From NCBI RefSeq assembly GCF_001463885.1, contig NZ_BBWQ01000015.1:124001-188000 (forward strand): DNA of 64,000 bases. The letters run 5' to 3'. Below are positions 34,323 to 43,859 of this stretch, one piece after another; position 1 is the stretch's first letter; each line of letters starts with the position of its first letter. The notes below the pieces were generated by a model. It saw only the letters and a program-made list of their open reading frames with translations. It did not search any database and had not been told where the DNA came from. The position numbers and the translations under genes were made by a program. The DNA comes from Aureimonas altamirensis (lineage in GTDB: Bacteria > Pseudomonadota > Alphaproteobacteria > Rhizobiales > Rhizobiaceae).

Positions 34323-36211
34323 GCAAGCACCGGAATGCGGTTTTCGGCGCGCTCCGCCGCGCGCAACACCAGTTCCGCGATGTCCAGAACGTCGGGCCGG
34401 TCGCCGACGACGCCTTCCAGCATGGCCGTGCATTGCGGGCAGGCCACGGCCACCACCGCCGCGCCCGTATCGCGGGCCTGCTCCATGCGGATATCGGGTA
34501 TGCGGCGGTCTCCTTCCACATCCGCCAGCGGCGCGCCGCCGCCGCCGCCGCAGCACATGGAGCGGCGTCCGTGCCGGGTCATTTCCTTCACTTCGATGCC
34601 GATCCGCGAAAGAAGCCGGCGCGGTGCCTCCACCTCGCCGTTGTAACGGCCGAGATAGCAGGGGTCGTGGTAGGTAACGGCCTGCCCGGACAGGTCGGAC
34701 AGGGACAAGGCGCCGCCTTCCGCCAACTCGTCCAGGAAGGCGGTGTGATGGACGACGTCGTAATGCCCGCCGAAGGCGGGGTACTCGTTGCGCAGGACAT
34801 GCAGCGCATGGGGGTCTGCCGTCAGGATACGGCCGAACCGATAGCGCGACAGGGTCGCGATGTTCAGGAGCGCCAGCCGCTGAAAGGTGGCCTCGTCGCC
34901 CAGCCGGCGCGCCGTGTCGCCGCAGTCGCGCTCTTCCGCGCCGAGCACGGCGAAATCCACGCCCGCACGATGCATCAGACGCACGAGCGCACGCAGAGTG
35001 CGCTGATAGCGCAGGTCGTAGGCGCCTTCGCCGAGCCACAGCAGGATGTGCGCCTGTTTCCTTTCGGCCATGAGGGGCAGGGCGAGCCCGCCGGCAAAAT
35101 CGCCCCGCGCCGCCAGCGGCCTTCCGCCGATTTCGTCGTCGGTGCGCAGGCGGGCCAGGCTTTCCTCTGCCTTGGGGGGCACGGTGCCCAGTTCCAGCGT
35201 CTGGAAACGCCGCAGGCCGACGATGGCGTCGACATGCTCGATCATCATCGGGCATTCTTCCACGCAGGCGCGGCATGTCGTGCAGGACCACAGCGTATCC
35301 GGGTGGACCAGACCCTCCGCGCCGATGATGGGCGCGTGCATGCCGCTGATACCGGCAACGGGGCGGGCATTGGGGTAGGGGCTGCCGGCGTAGGACGGGT
35401 CGCCGCCCGGCGTCGACGCCGCGGCCAGATCCTGGATAAAGCGCTTCGGGTTCAACGGCTGGCCCGCCGCAAAGGCCGGGCAGGCCGTTTCGCACCGGCC
35501 GCACTGGATGCAGGCATCGAAGGACAAGAGCCGGTTCCACGGCAGATCGGCCGGCGTTTCGATGCCGAGCTTGGCATCGGCAAGATCCACTGCCTGGAGA
35601 GCGGTGGACAGCCCGCCGTCGAAACGCCCCGGCCTTGGATGGGCGGCCAGGTGCAGCGCACCGGCAACGGCATGCCGCATCGGGCCCGCGCCTGTCTGGT
35701 AGGCAAGGCCGAGCCCGCCGGCCAGCGCCAGCGCAAAACCGAACAGGTTGACTGCCGGGGACAGCGGCAGTGCGGCCATGGCGCCACCTGCCGCATAGGC
35801 CAGCAGCAGAACAGGCAATAGCTGGAACGCCCCCCTGGACAGGCGCTTCGGCGTGGGCGGACGGCGGCGCAGGCCCACCATGACCGCACCTGCCAGCATC
35901 GCCGCGAAGACGAGGGCGGTCAGCCAGCCGAACGCCGGCAGTGTCCCCAGCGGCGTCGCCAGGCCGATGAGACCGAGGGCGGAACCGGCAAGCAACCCGC
36001 CCGCCACCAGCGCGTGCATCCGCGCGGTGAAGGGGTCGCGTGCGACCACGGCATGAACATCGTGCAGATAGCGGCGCGGCATCGCCGCAAGGCCGGAAGC
36101 CCACGCCACCGCTGCCGGTGCCCCCCGGCGCCATATGGCGATGCGCGGGGCAAGGCGCAGCGCGGCGACGACCAGCATGGCGATGACGGCGATGCCCAGG
36201 GCGGAGGTCAT
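34319..36211 (-). CDS. dgcB: DgcB-like membrane Fe-S oxidoreductase (dimethylglycine demethylation)
   Basis: A 630-residue protein. The N-terminal half has about five membrane helices (MTSALGIAVIAMLVVAALRL; ALVAGGLLAGSALGLIGLA; GWLTALVFAAMLAGAVMVGL; LLPVLLLAYAAGGAMAALPL; FGFALALAGGLGLAY). Two 4Fe-4S motifs follow (CIQCGRCETACP and CTTCRACVEECP), then CCG domains (YHDPCYLGRYNG; MCCGGGGG) as in heterodisulfide reductase-type subunits. It probably passes electrons from DgcA, via ETF, to quinone. I start at ATG 36211, 22 bases after dgcA, rather than further upstream inside dgcA. GlpC/HdrD-type enzymes are relatives; the neighbourhood indicates DgcB. Confidence 0.9.
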   Translation of the reverse strand: MTSALGIAVIAMLVVAALRLAPRIAIWRRGAPAAVAWASGLAAMPRRYLHDVHAVVARDPFTARMHALVAGGLLAGSALGLIGLATPLGTLPAFGWLTALVFAAMLAGAVMVGLRRRPPTPKRLSRGAFQLLPVLLLAYAAGGAMAALPLSPAVNLFGFALALAGGLGLAYQTGAGPMRHAVAGALHLAAHPRPGRFDGGLSTALQAVDLADAKLGIETPADLPWNRLLSFDACIQCGRCETACPAFAAGQPLNPKRFIQDLAAASTPGGDPSYAGSPYPNARPVAGISGMHAPIIGAEGLVHPDTLWSCTTCRACVEECPMMIEHVDAIVGLRRFQTLELGTVPPKAEESLARLRTDDEIGGRPLAARGDFAGGLALPLMAERKQAHILLWLGEGAYDLRYQRTLRALVRLMHRAGVDFAVLGAEERDCGDTARRLGDEATFQRLALLNIATLSRYRFGRILTADPHALHVLRNEYPAFGGHYDVVHHTAFLDELAEGGALSLSDLSGQAVTYHDPCYLGRYNGEVEAPRRLLSRIGIEVKEMTRHGRRSMCCGGGGGAPLADVEGDRRIPDIRMEQARDTGAAVVAVACPQCTAMLEGVVGDRPDVLDIAELVLRAAERAENRIPVLA

Positions 36212-36233
36212 TCTGCGTACCCCCGGCCCATGG

Positions 36234-38273
36234 TCAGATATCCTTGCAGAGGCGCAGCGCGTCGTAGATGGCCGCGTGGATGTTGCGGCCCGCCACGGCA
36301 TCGCCGATGCGATAGAGCGCGAACCCTTCGCCGTCGCCCGGCTGCGGCCGCCCGGCCACAAGCGCCTCCTGGTCGGTCTGGCCGTGGTTGCGGGATTTTT
36401 CCTTCAGGCCGAAATAGAGCTGGTCCATCGGCAGGCTGCCATAGTCGACCACGACCCGGTCCACGACGCGCTCTTCCTCGGTGTCGGTATAGGTGTTGCG
36501 CAAGGCCGCAACCAGGCGGTTGCCCTCTGGATAGATTTCGATCAGCTCCATGTTGGGCGACATCACCACGCCGAGCTTGTACAGCTCGCGAAGATGGATC
36601 GGCTGGTTGGTCGTGCCGATTTCCTCGCCCACCATCCGGTCATGCGTGGCGATTTCCACCAGGCAGCCGCGCTTGGCCAGATGCTCGGCGGTCGAGGACG
36701 CATTGTGCTGGCCCTGCTCGTCATAGACGAGGACCGAGCCGGTCGGCTCCACCGCTCCGGTCAGGACATCCCAGGTGGACACGGCGAAGCTGTCGGCGCC
36801 CTTGGCATGGCCATGGTTGGGCCTGCCGCCGGTGGCCACGATGACGATGTCGGGTTTTTCCGCCAGCACCGCCTCTTCCGTTGCTTCCTGTCCCAGCCGC
36901 ATATCGACGCCCAGCTTCACCACCTGGGCATTCAGCCAGCGCGAAATGCCGGACAGGGCCTCCCGCCACGTGGCCTTGGCGGCAATGGAGATCTGCCCGC
37001 CGGTGGAAGCCTGCTTCTCGAACAGGACGACGGAGTGGCCGCGCAGCGCCAGCACACGGGCAGCCTCCAGCCCGGCCGGGCCGCCGCCGATCACCACGGC
37101 CTTCTTGCGCGTCGTGCCGGGTGCCACGTCGTGCGGCATGGTTGCCTCGCGCCCGGTGGCGGCGTTCTGGATGCAGAGGGCGTCGCCGCCGACATAGATG
37201 CGGTCTATGCAGTAGCCGGCCCCGACGCATTGGCGGATATCGTCGGCACGGCCCTCCTGCAGCTTCCGGACCAAATGGGGGTCGGCAATATGGGCGCGCG
37301 TCATGGCCACCATGTCGACATGGCCCTCGGCGACGGCGCGGGCCGCGCTGGCAAGATCGGTGACGCGCTGGGCGTGGAAGACCGGTATGTCCACCTCGCG
37401 CTTGATGGCGCTCGGCAGGTACAGGAAGGGCGCAACGGGAAAGCTCATGTTCGGCAGGGATACGGCATGGGCGATATGGTCGCGTGCCTGCCCGCCGATG
37501 ATGTTCAGGAAGTCCACCAGCCCGCGCCGCGCGTACTCCGCCGCAATCGCCGTCAGGTCGTCCTGCGACAGGCCGTCGCCGACCATCTCGTCGCCGGACA
37601 TGCGGATGCCGATGACGAAATCGTCGCCCGCCGCCATGCGCATCGCTTCCAGAACCTCGATGCCGAAGCGCATCCGGTTTTCCAGGCTGCCGCCATAGGC
37701 GTCGGTGCGCTGGTTGGAGGAGGGGCTCCAGAACTGGTCCACCAGATGCCCATGCGCCGCCGAAATCTCGCAGCCGTCCAGCCCGCCCTCGCGGCAGCGG
37801 CGCGCCGCCTGGGCAAAGGCATGCACCACGCGGTCGATATCCTCCTGCTCCATTTCCTTCGGCACGGAGCGCGACGCCGGTTCGCGGCGGATGGACGGCG
37901 CGATGGTGGGCATCCAGTTGTCGGTATCGGATTTGGTCCGCCGTCCCATATGGGTAAGCTGGATCATCAGCTTGGCGCCGTGCCGGTGGATGCGGTCGGA
38001 AAACTCCTGGAAAAACGGGATGACGCTGTCATCCGCCACGGACACCTGCGCCCAGGGCGTTGCCGGGCTGTCGATGGCAACCGAGGAAGAGCCGCCGAAC
38101 ATCGTCAGGCCGATGCCGCCCTTGGCCTTTTCCTCGTGGTAGAGCTGGTACCGCTCCTGCGGCTTGCCGTCCTTGCCGTAACCGGGCGCATGGCTGGTCG
38201 ACATGACCCGGTTGCGGATGGTGAGGCCCTTGATCGTCAGCGGCTTCAGGAGCGCGTCGGCATTGGCGATCAT
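36234..38273 (-). CDS. dgcA: Dimethylglycine demethylase DgcA (trimethylamine dehydrogenase-like flavoprotein)
   Basis: A 679-residue enzyme. It has an Old Yellow Enzyme-type FMN barrel (about 5-345: RNRVMSTSHAPGYGKDG, SAAHGHLVDQFWSP), a linker and a dinucleotide-binding domain (about 390-679: KAVVIGGGPAGLEAARVLALRG). It should oxidatively demethylate dimethylglycine to sarcosine. The linker has Cys349, Cys355 and Cys367 (CVGAGYC then CIQN), one Cys fewer than the usual four-Cys cluster of the superfamily. The ATG at 38273 overlaps the regulator stop by 4 bases. Stachydrine or proline-betaine demethylases are close relatives, so the substrate rests on operon context. Confidence 0.88.
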   Translation of the reverse strand: MIANADALLKPLTIKGLTIRNRVMSTSHAPGYGKDGKPQERYQLYHEEKAKGGIGLTMFGGSSSVAIDSPATPWAQVSVADDSVIPFFQEFSDRIHRHGAKLMIQLTHMGRRTKSDTDNWMPTIAPSIRREPASRSVPKEMEQEDIDRVVHAFAQAARRCREGGLDGCEISAAHGHLVDQFWSPSSNQRTDAYGGSLENRMRFGIEVLEAMRMAAGDDFVIGIRMSGDEMVGDGLSQDDLTAIAAEYARRGLVDFLNIIGGQARDHIAHAVSLPNMSFPVAPFLYLPSAIKREVDIPVFHAQRVTDLASAARAVAEGHVDMVAMTRAHIADPHLVRKLQEGRADDIRQCVGAGYCIDRIYVGGDALCIQNAATGREATMPHDVAPGTTRKKAVVIGGGPAGLEAARVLALRGHSVVLFEKQASTGGQISIAAKATWREALSGISRWLNAQVVKLGVDMRLGQEATEEAVLAEKPDIVIVATGGRPNHGHAKGADSFAVSTWDVLTGAVEPTGSVLVYDEQGQHNASSTAEHLAKRGCLVEIATHDRMVGEEIGTTNQPIHLRELYKLGVVMSPNMELIEIYPEGNRLVAALRNTYTDTEEERVVDRVVVDYGSLPMDQLYFGLKEKSRNHGQTDQEALVAGRPQPGDGEGFALYRIGDAVAGRNIHAAIYDALRLCKDI

Positions 38274-39298
38274 GACAGGATATCCTCGGTTGGGCGCGCC
38301 GCCCCCGGGGCAGGTCGCGCCCGCTTGTCGGGCTGCGGGGGCAGGGCCCTTTCGCTGCGCGGCGCATGGCCGAAGCGCCGCCGGTAGGCCGCCGAAAAAT
38401 GGGCCGGCGAAACGAAGCCGCAGGCGATGCCGACCGCCGTGACGCTCATGTCGGACTGACGCAGCAGATCGCGTGCATGGGACAGGCGGAGCGACAGATA
38501 GTATTCCGCCGGGCCGACGCCGGTATGCTGGCGGAACAGCCGCTCCAACTGACGCGACGACAGGTTGACGCGCGCCGCGATGGCGGTGACGGCAAGCGGC
38601 GCATCCATCGTGCGCCGCATCAGCATGGCGGCGTAATCGAGCGCGGGATGGGCCGGGCCGTGGCGCGCCACCGGGGGCTGCTGGCTTTCGCCTTCGCCGC
38701 GCAACCTTTCCAGGATGAACTGTTCCGCCAGCCGCTGCTTGACGCCGCGCCCCAGCCGCGCTTCCACCAGCGCCGCCATCATGTCCATCGGGGCGGTGCC
38801 GCCGGTGCAGGTGAAGCGGTCACCGTCTATGACGAAGATATCTTCCACGAATTCGACCTCGGCGAATTCCTCGCGGATGGCCGACAGGTTTTCCCAATGG
38901 ATGGCGCAGCGATAACCGTCCATCACGCCGGCTTCCGCCAAAGCGAAGCTGCCGGTGCACAAGGCCCCCAGCGGCTGGCCGCGCCGCGCCATGCGGCGCA
39001 GCTCCTCCAGCGTCCGGCGGTCGACCGCCGAGCGGATATCGACGCCCCCGCAAACGAAGAGGATGTCCGGGCGGAATGGCCCCGAAAGCGCACCGGTGCG
39101 CGCCAGCGACAGGCCGTTGGACGCTTCCACCGGCTCGCCCGACAGGCTCAGGACCTGCCAGCGATAGATTTCGCCGCCCGCCACGTAATTGGCGATACGG
39201 CAGGCCTCGATGGCCGAGCTGGCGGCGATCATCGAATAGTTCGGCAACGTCAAAAAGCCGAAGCTGGTGAGTGACGCGATATCGGGCGGGGCTCCCAT
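38270..39298 (-). CDS. GlxA/GbdR-type AraC family transcriptional regulator
   Basis: A 342-residue regulator. The N-terminal DJ-1/PfpI-like amidotransferase-fold sensor (about 8-190) has FGFLTLPNYSMIAASSAIEACRIAN and ALCTGSFALAEAG, with a Cys in the nucleophile-elbow position. The C-terminal AraC DNA-binding domain (about 225-320) contains two helix-turn-helices (LAVTAIAARVNLSSRQLERLFRQ and VTAVGIACGFVSPAHFSAAYRRRFG). This is the architecture of GbdR, the glycine betaine/dimethylglycine-responsive activator of gbc and dgc genes. It lies inside the operon, between gbcB and dgcA, so activation would be autocatalytic. The shared motif at 16431 and 41831 may be its site. Confidence 0.88.
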   Translation of the reverse strand: MGAPPDIASLTSFGFLTLPNYSMIAASSAIEACRIANYVAGGEIYRWQVLSLSGEPVEASNGLSLARTGALSGPFRPDILFVCGGVDIRSAVDRRTLEELRRMARRGQPLGALCTGSFALAEAGVMDGYRCAIHWENLSAIREEFAEVEFVEDIFVIDGDRFTCTGGTAPMDMMAALVEARLGRGVKQRLAEQFILERLRGEGESQQPPVARHGPAHPALDYAAMLMRRTMDAPLAVTAIAARVNLSSRQLERLFRQHTGVGPAEYYLSLRLSHARDLLRQSDMSVTAVGIACGFVSPAHFSAAYRRRFGHAPRSERALPPQPDKRARPAPGAARPTEDILS

Positions 39299-39308
39299 GC
39301 GATATCCC

Positions 39309-40418
39309 CTACCGGTCTATGACGACGTCGGAGCGCGGCCTGGAGCAGCAGATCAGGACCATGCCCTGGTCGATCTCGCGCTGGCGGATGCCGCCCTGAT
39401 GCGTCATCTCGACTTCGCCGGACAGCTTCTTCGACTTGCAGGTTCCGCACAGGCCCTTGGCGCAGCTCGATGGCAGGCGCATGCCGGCGCGGCGCGCCGC
39501 ATCCAGGATCGTCAGGTTTTCCGGGCATTCGACGACACGGCGCGTCTTGGCAAATTCCACCCGGTAGGTGGCCACCTGGCTCGACAGCTCCTCGGCGGCT
39601 TCCTCCACCGCCTCCCTGTCCTGCGTCGGCAACTCCTCGAAGTTGAAGCTCTCTTCGAAGTGGCGGGTCATGTCGAAGCCCACCGTCTTCAGCATCTCCC
39701 GGACGGCGGTCATGAAGGGTGCGGGGCCGCAGACGAAGACGATGCGCTCCATGAAGTCGGGCGCGACCGCCTCCAGCATCGGGCGCGTCAGGCGGCCACG
39801 CAGGCCGCTCCACGCTTCGTGGGGGCTGTCCTCTTCACAGATATGGGCGACGCGGATGGAGCGGTTGCGCCGCGACATGAAATCCAGCTCGTCGCGGTAG
39901 ATGATGTCGGCCGGCGAGCGGGCGGCATGGACGAAAAGCGTATCGCGGATTTCGGCAAGGTCGTAGGCGCTGCGCGCCATCGACATCATCGGCGTGACGC
40001 CGCTGCCGCCGGACAGGAGAAGATATTTCGGCTGGGAGGGCGCCTCGGCCCAGGAGAATTCGCCCATCGGGCCGGTTGCCCGCACCATCATGCCGGGCCG
40101 GAAATGGTCGTGCAGCCAGTTGGAGACGGGGCCGCCGGATACGCGCTTGACGGTGATGGATACCGTATCCGGCCGGGTCGGCGACGACGAGATCGTGTAG
40201 CAGCGATAGATCGTCTCGCCATCGATCTCGAACTCGAACGTCAGGAACTGGCCCGGCCTGTAGGTGAAATGCCGGCCCTTGCGCGGCGCGAAGACGAAGG
40301 TCTTCACATCGTGCGTCTCGGCCCGCACGGCGCGGCAGATGAGGACGTCGTCCTCGTTGGGGTCCCACTCGTAATAGCCGGTGGGGGCTGGCAGGGGGGC
40401 GGTATCCATGGCGCTCAA
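39309..40418 (-). CDS. gbcB: Glycine betaine monooxygenase reductase component
   Basis: A 369-residue ferredoxin reductase. It has an FAD-binding barrel (about 25-125, RCYTISSSP), an NAD domain (about 130-260, LLSGGSGVTPMMSMA; VFVCGPAPFM) and a C-terminal plant-type 2Fe-2S domain (about 285-369) with CAKGLCGTCKSKK and the distal Cys in ICCSRP. It supplies electrons from NADH to the Rieske oxygenase GbcA, encoded 18 bases upstream. Fits GbcB in size and domain order. Confidence 0.92.
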   Translation of the reverse strand: MSAMDTAPLPAPTGYYEWDPNEDDVLICRAVRAETHDVKTFVFAPRKGRHFTYRPGQFLTFEFEIDGETIYRCYTISSSPTRPDTVSITVKRVSGGPVSNWLHDHFRPGMMVRATGPMGEFSWAEAPSQPKYLLLSGGSGVTPMMSMARSAYDLAEIRDTLFVHAARSPADIIYRDELDFMSRRNRSIRVAHICEEDSPHEAWSGLRGRLTRPMLEAVAPDFMERIVFVCGPAPFMTAVREMLKTVGFDMTRHFEESFNFEELPTQDREAVEEAAEELSSQVATYRVEFAKTRRVVECPENLTILDAARRAGMRLPSSCAKGLCGTCKSKKLSGEVEMTHQGGIRQREIDQGMVLICCSRPRSDVVIDR

Positions 40419-40436
40419 CTCAAGGCCCTTCCCGTC

Positions 40437-41729
40437 TCAAGCCGCGCGGGGCGCATCGACGCCGGCGCGGCCCGGCGTGAAATGGGCCTTCATGCGCTGG
40501 ATGTACCAGTTGCAGAACTTCTCCACGAGCATCTCGGTATGCGGGGAGTAGGGGCCGGGCTGGTAGGCGGCCGACATCGCGCCCTGCTGGCAATAGCCGA
40601 CCAGGTCGGAATCCTGCTGGTTGGTCGCCATCCAGACCCCGATGAGGTTGTCCAGATCGTAGTCCACCCCCTCGACGGCATCCTTGTGCACCAGCCATTT
40701 GGTGCGCAGAAGCGAGCGATGGGCATCCAGCGGGATGACGGAAAAGACCACCGCGTGATCGCCCATGAAATGGTGCCAGCTATTGGGCTGCGTCCAGAAA
40801 TGCAGCGCGCCCATCTTGTCGCTCGGCATGGTGCCGAGGCGCTTGCGGCATGCCGCCTTGGTGTCCATCGTGTGGCTTTCGCCCGCGCCGTCCAGTGGCA
40901 GGCGCTCGGTGCGATAGCCCGTCACCATGTCGTCCAGATGCTCGACGCAGGCGGAGGGCACGCCCGCCGCTTCCCATTCGCCGTGGCTGTCATTGACCAT
41001 GCAGCCATAGCGTTCGGCCTGGGCGCGCTCCACCTCGTCGAGCTCTTCCGGCGCGAAACCGAAGCCGTAGGCGAAAAGCGGGACCGTCAGCTCCGGATGG
41101 TTCGCCCCGCAGTGATAGCACTCGCGGTTGTTCTCCATCGTCAACTTCCAGTTGCCCGGTTCGATCAAGTCGTGCTGGTAGGCGATCCGCGTATCGCGCA
41201 GATTGTGCGGGGCGAGATAGGGACCCATCACGTCGGCCATGGCGTCGAAGTCGGCCGGCGGCTCGTCGGCGAGGCAGATGAAGATCAGCCCCTCGAGCGA
41301 GCGGATATGAACCGGCTTCAGGCCATGGCAGGAGCGGTCGAAGCCCTCGCCCATATGCTCGGCATGGATAAGGTCGCCATCCAGATTGTACGTCCAGGAA
41401 TGGTAGCGGCAGACGAGGTTTCCGACCGTCGCCTTCTCTTCCAGCACGAGCCGGGCGCCGCGATGGCGGCAGACATTGTGGTAGGCGCGGACATTCATGT
41501 CGTCGTCGCGCACGATCAGTATGGAGTTGCGGCCGATATCGACCGTCATCACGTCGCCGGGCTCCGGCACGTCGGGCTCTACCCCGACGAAGAGCCATGT
41601 CGTTTCGAACACGGCCTCCATGTCCGCCGCGAACACCTCTTCACTGGTGTAGAAGGGCGCTTCCAGCGAGTAGCCCGGAACGCGTCGGGCGATAAGGGCG
41701 GCAAGGGATGTGTCGATGCGGTCTAGCAT
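40437..41729 (-). CDS. gbcA: Glycine betaine monooxygenase oxygenase component (Rieske)
   Basis: A 430-residue Rieske non-haem iron oxygenase that removes a methyl group from glycine betaine as formaldehyde, giving dimethylglycine. The Rieske 2Fe-2S ligands are Cys-x-His in CRHRGARL and Cys-x2-His in CRYHSW. The mononuclear iron site includes ECYHCGANHPEL (His-x4-His). I start at ATG 41729, just after GGAGGCGAAGCCC; a TTG/ATG further upstream is less likely. It heads the operon gbcA-gbcB-regulator-dgcA-dgcB-etfA-etfB, preceded by a 146-base control region. Stachydrine demethylases are close relatives. Confidence 0.92.
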   Translation of the reverse strand: MLDRIDTSLAALIARRVPGYSLEAPFYTSEEVFAADMEAVFETTWLFVGVEPDVPEPGDVMTVDIGRNSILIVRDDDMNVRAYHNVCRHRGARLVLEEKATVGNLVCRYHSWTYNLDGDLIHAEHMGEGFDRSCHGLKPVHIRSLEGLIFICLADEPPADFDAMADVMGPYLAPHNLRDTRIAYQHDLIEPGNWKLTMENNRECYHCGANHPELTVPLFAYGFGFAPEELDEVERAQAERYGCMVNDSHGEWEAAGVPSACVEHLDDMVTGYRTERLPLDGAGESHTMDTKAACRKRLGTMPSDKMGALHFWTQPNSWHHFMGDHAVVFSVIPLDAHRSLLRTKWLVHKDAVEGVDYDLDNLIGVWMATNQQDSDLVGYCQQGAMSAAYQPGPYSPHTEMLVEKFCNWYIQRMKAHFTPGRAGVDAPRAA

Positions 41730-41830
41730 GGGCTTCGCCTCCAGAAAGCGCCCGGCGGATCGGCTCAATCTGGAGCCATTCTTATCCGGTTACTTTACTG
41801 CAAGCGACGAATATTGGCGCTTTCGCGACA

Positions 41831-41849
41831 TGCCCTAAACTTAGGCAAA
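41831..41849. promoter_or_regulatory. Motif shared with choX/betIB promoter (copy 2)
   Basis: TGCCCTAAACTTAGGCAAA, containing the palindrome CCTAAACTTAGG (41834-41845), lies about 100 bases upstream of gbcA. It differs from the copy at 16431 by one substitution and one inserted base in the spacer. The TTAGGCAAA half is identical. Candidate activator site for the GbdR-like regulator. The remainder of the 41730-41875 gap shows no gene. Confidence 0.5.
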
Positions 41850-41875
41850 ATGGATGTGCCGGGATGGGGTGTCCG

Positions 41876-43246
<1,371 letters not shown>

Positions 43247-43292
43247 TGCGCACCGACCTCGAGCAATCCGGGAATTTGTCGGCGCGGAACGA

Positions 43293-43859
43293 TCAGACGA
43301 ACTCGCGCCGCGCTTCTTCCAGCCACGACCAGGCGTAGGGCGCAAAGGAGCGCCAGACATCCACCAGGAAGCGGTCTTCCGCGGTGCGTAGCAGAATTAT
43401 CTCGGTCTTCGCCAGCACCGTGCGCGTACACATGCCGACCGGAAACGCCTCCGATGACAGATCGAGCGGGCAGCCGGAATTGAGGATCGCCGCGGCCTGC
43501 GGTCCGGCCACCGTGAAGGCCAGCGAGCGATGGCTGACATCCACCAGCGAAGAGGGCGTGCCGGCAAGCGCCTTTTCCAGCACCTCCAGATGGCGCGTTC
43601 CGTCCGCCATCGGCATGACGAGCAGCCATTCGTCCGGCCCAAGCCACAGAGCGCGCTTGCCGTCCGCCTCCTCGAAGCGGCAGGCCTGGCGGGGCAGGGC
43701 AACGCCGAAGGCCGCGCCGGCGGCGTCCACGGCGGCGGCGTTGCGCGCCCGGAAGCTGAAACGCGCCCGCGCCTGGACGAGGTCCAGCGCCACGGCAGGA
43801 GAGCGGCGGCTGGTCGCGGCGAGCGCGTCGAGCGGGTTGTGCAAACGGGACTCAGACAT
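43293..43859 (-). CDS. soxG: Sarcosine oxidase gamma subunit
   Basis: A 188-residue SoxG, the small structural subunit of heterotetrameric sarcosine oxidase. It shows ALWLGPDEWLLVMP and VDVSHRSLAFTVAGPQAAAILNSGCPLDLS, both characteristic, and ends in a Trp-rich helix. It overlaps the soxA stop by 8 bases (43852-43859). Fold related to the T-protein domain of SoxA. Confidence 0.92.
   Translation of the reverse strand: MSESRLHNPLDALAATSRRSPAVALDLVQARARFSFRARNAAAVDAAGAAFGVALPRQACRFEEADGKRALWLGPDEWLLVMPMADGTRHLEVLEKALAGTPSSLVDVSHRSLAFTVAGPQAAAILNSGCPLDLSSEAFPVGMCTRTVLAKTEIILLRTAEDRFLVDVWRSFAPYAWSWLEEARREFV

Noticed and set aside
33150-36134. 994-codon minus-strand frame spanning etfA and dgcB
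   Set aside because: Only the last 390 codons (from ATG 34322) are etfA. The upstream part is an out-of-frame reading of dgcB, whose true frame has Fe-S motifs and membrane helices.
36135-38387. 750-codon plus-strand frame opposite dgcA
   Set aside because: Shadow of the dgcA frame; no ribosome site and no recognisable domain.
39267-41726. Long plus-strand open frame opposite gbcA and gbcB
   Set aside because: Antisense to genes with intact Rieske, FAD and 2Fe-2S motifs. The translation resembles no family.
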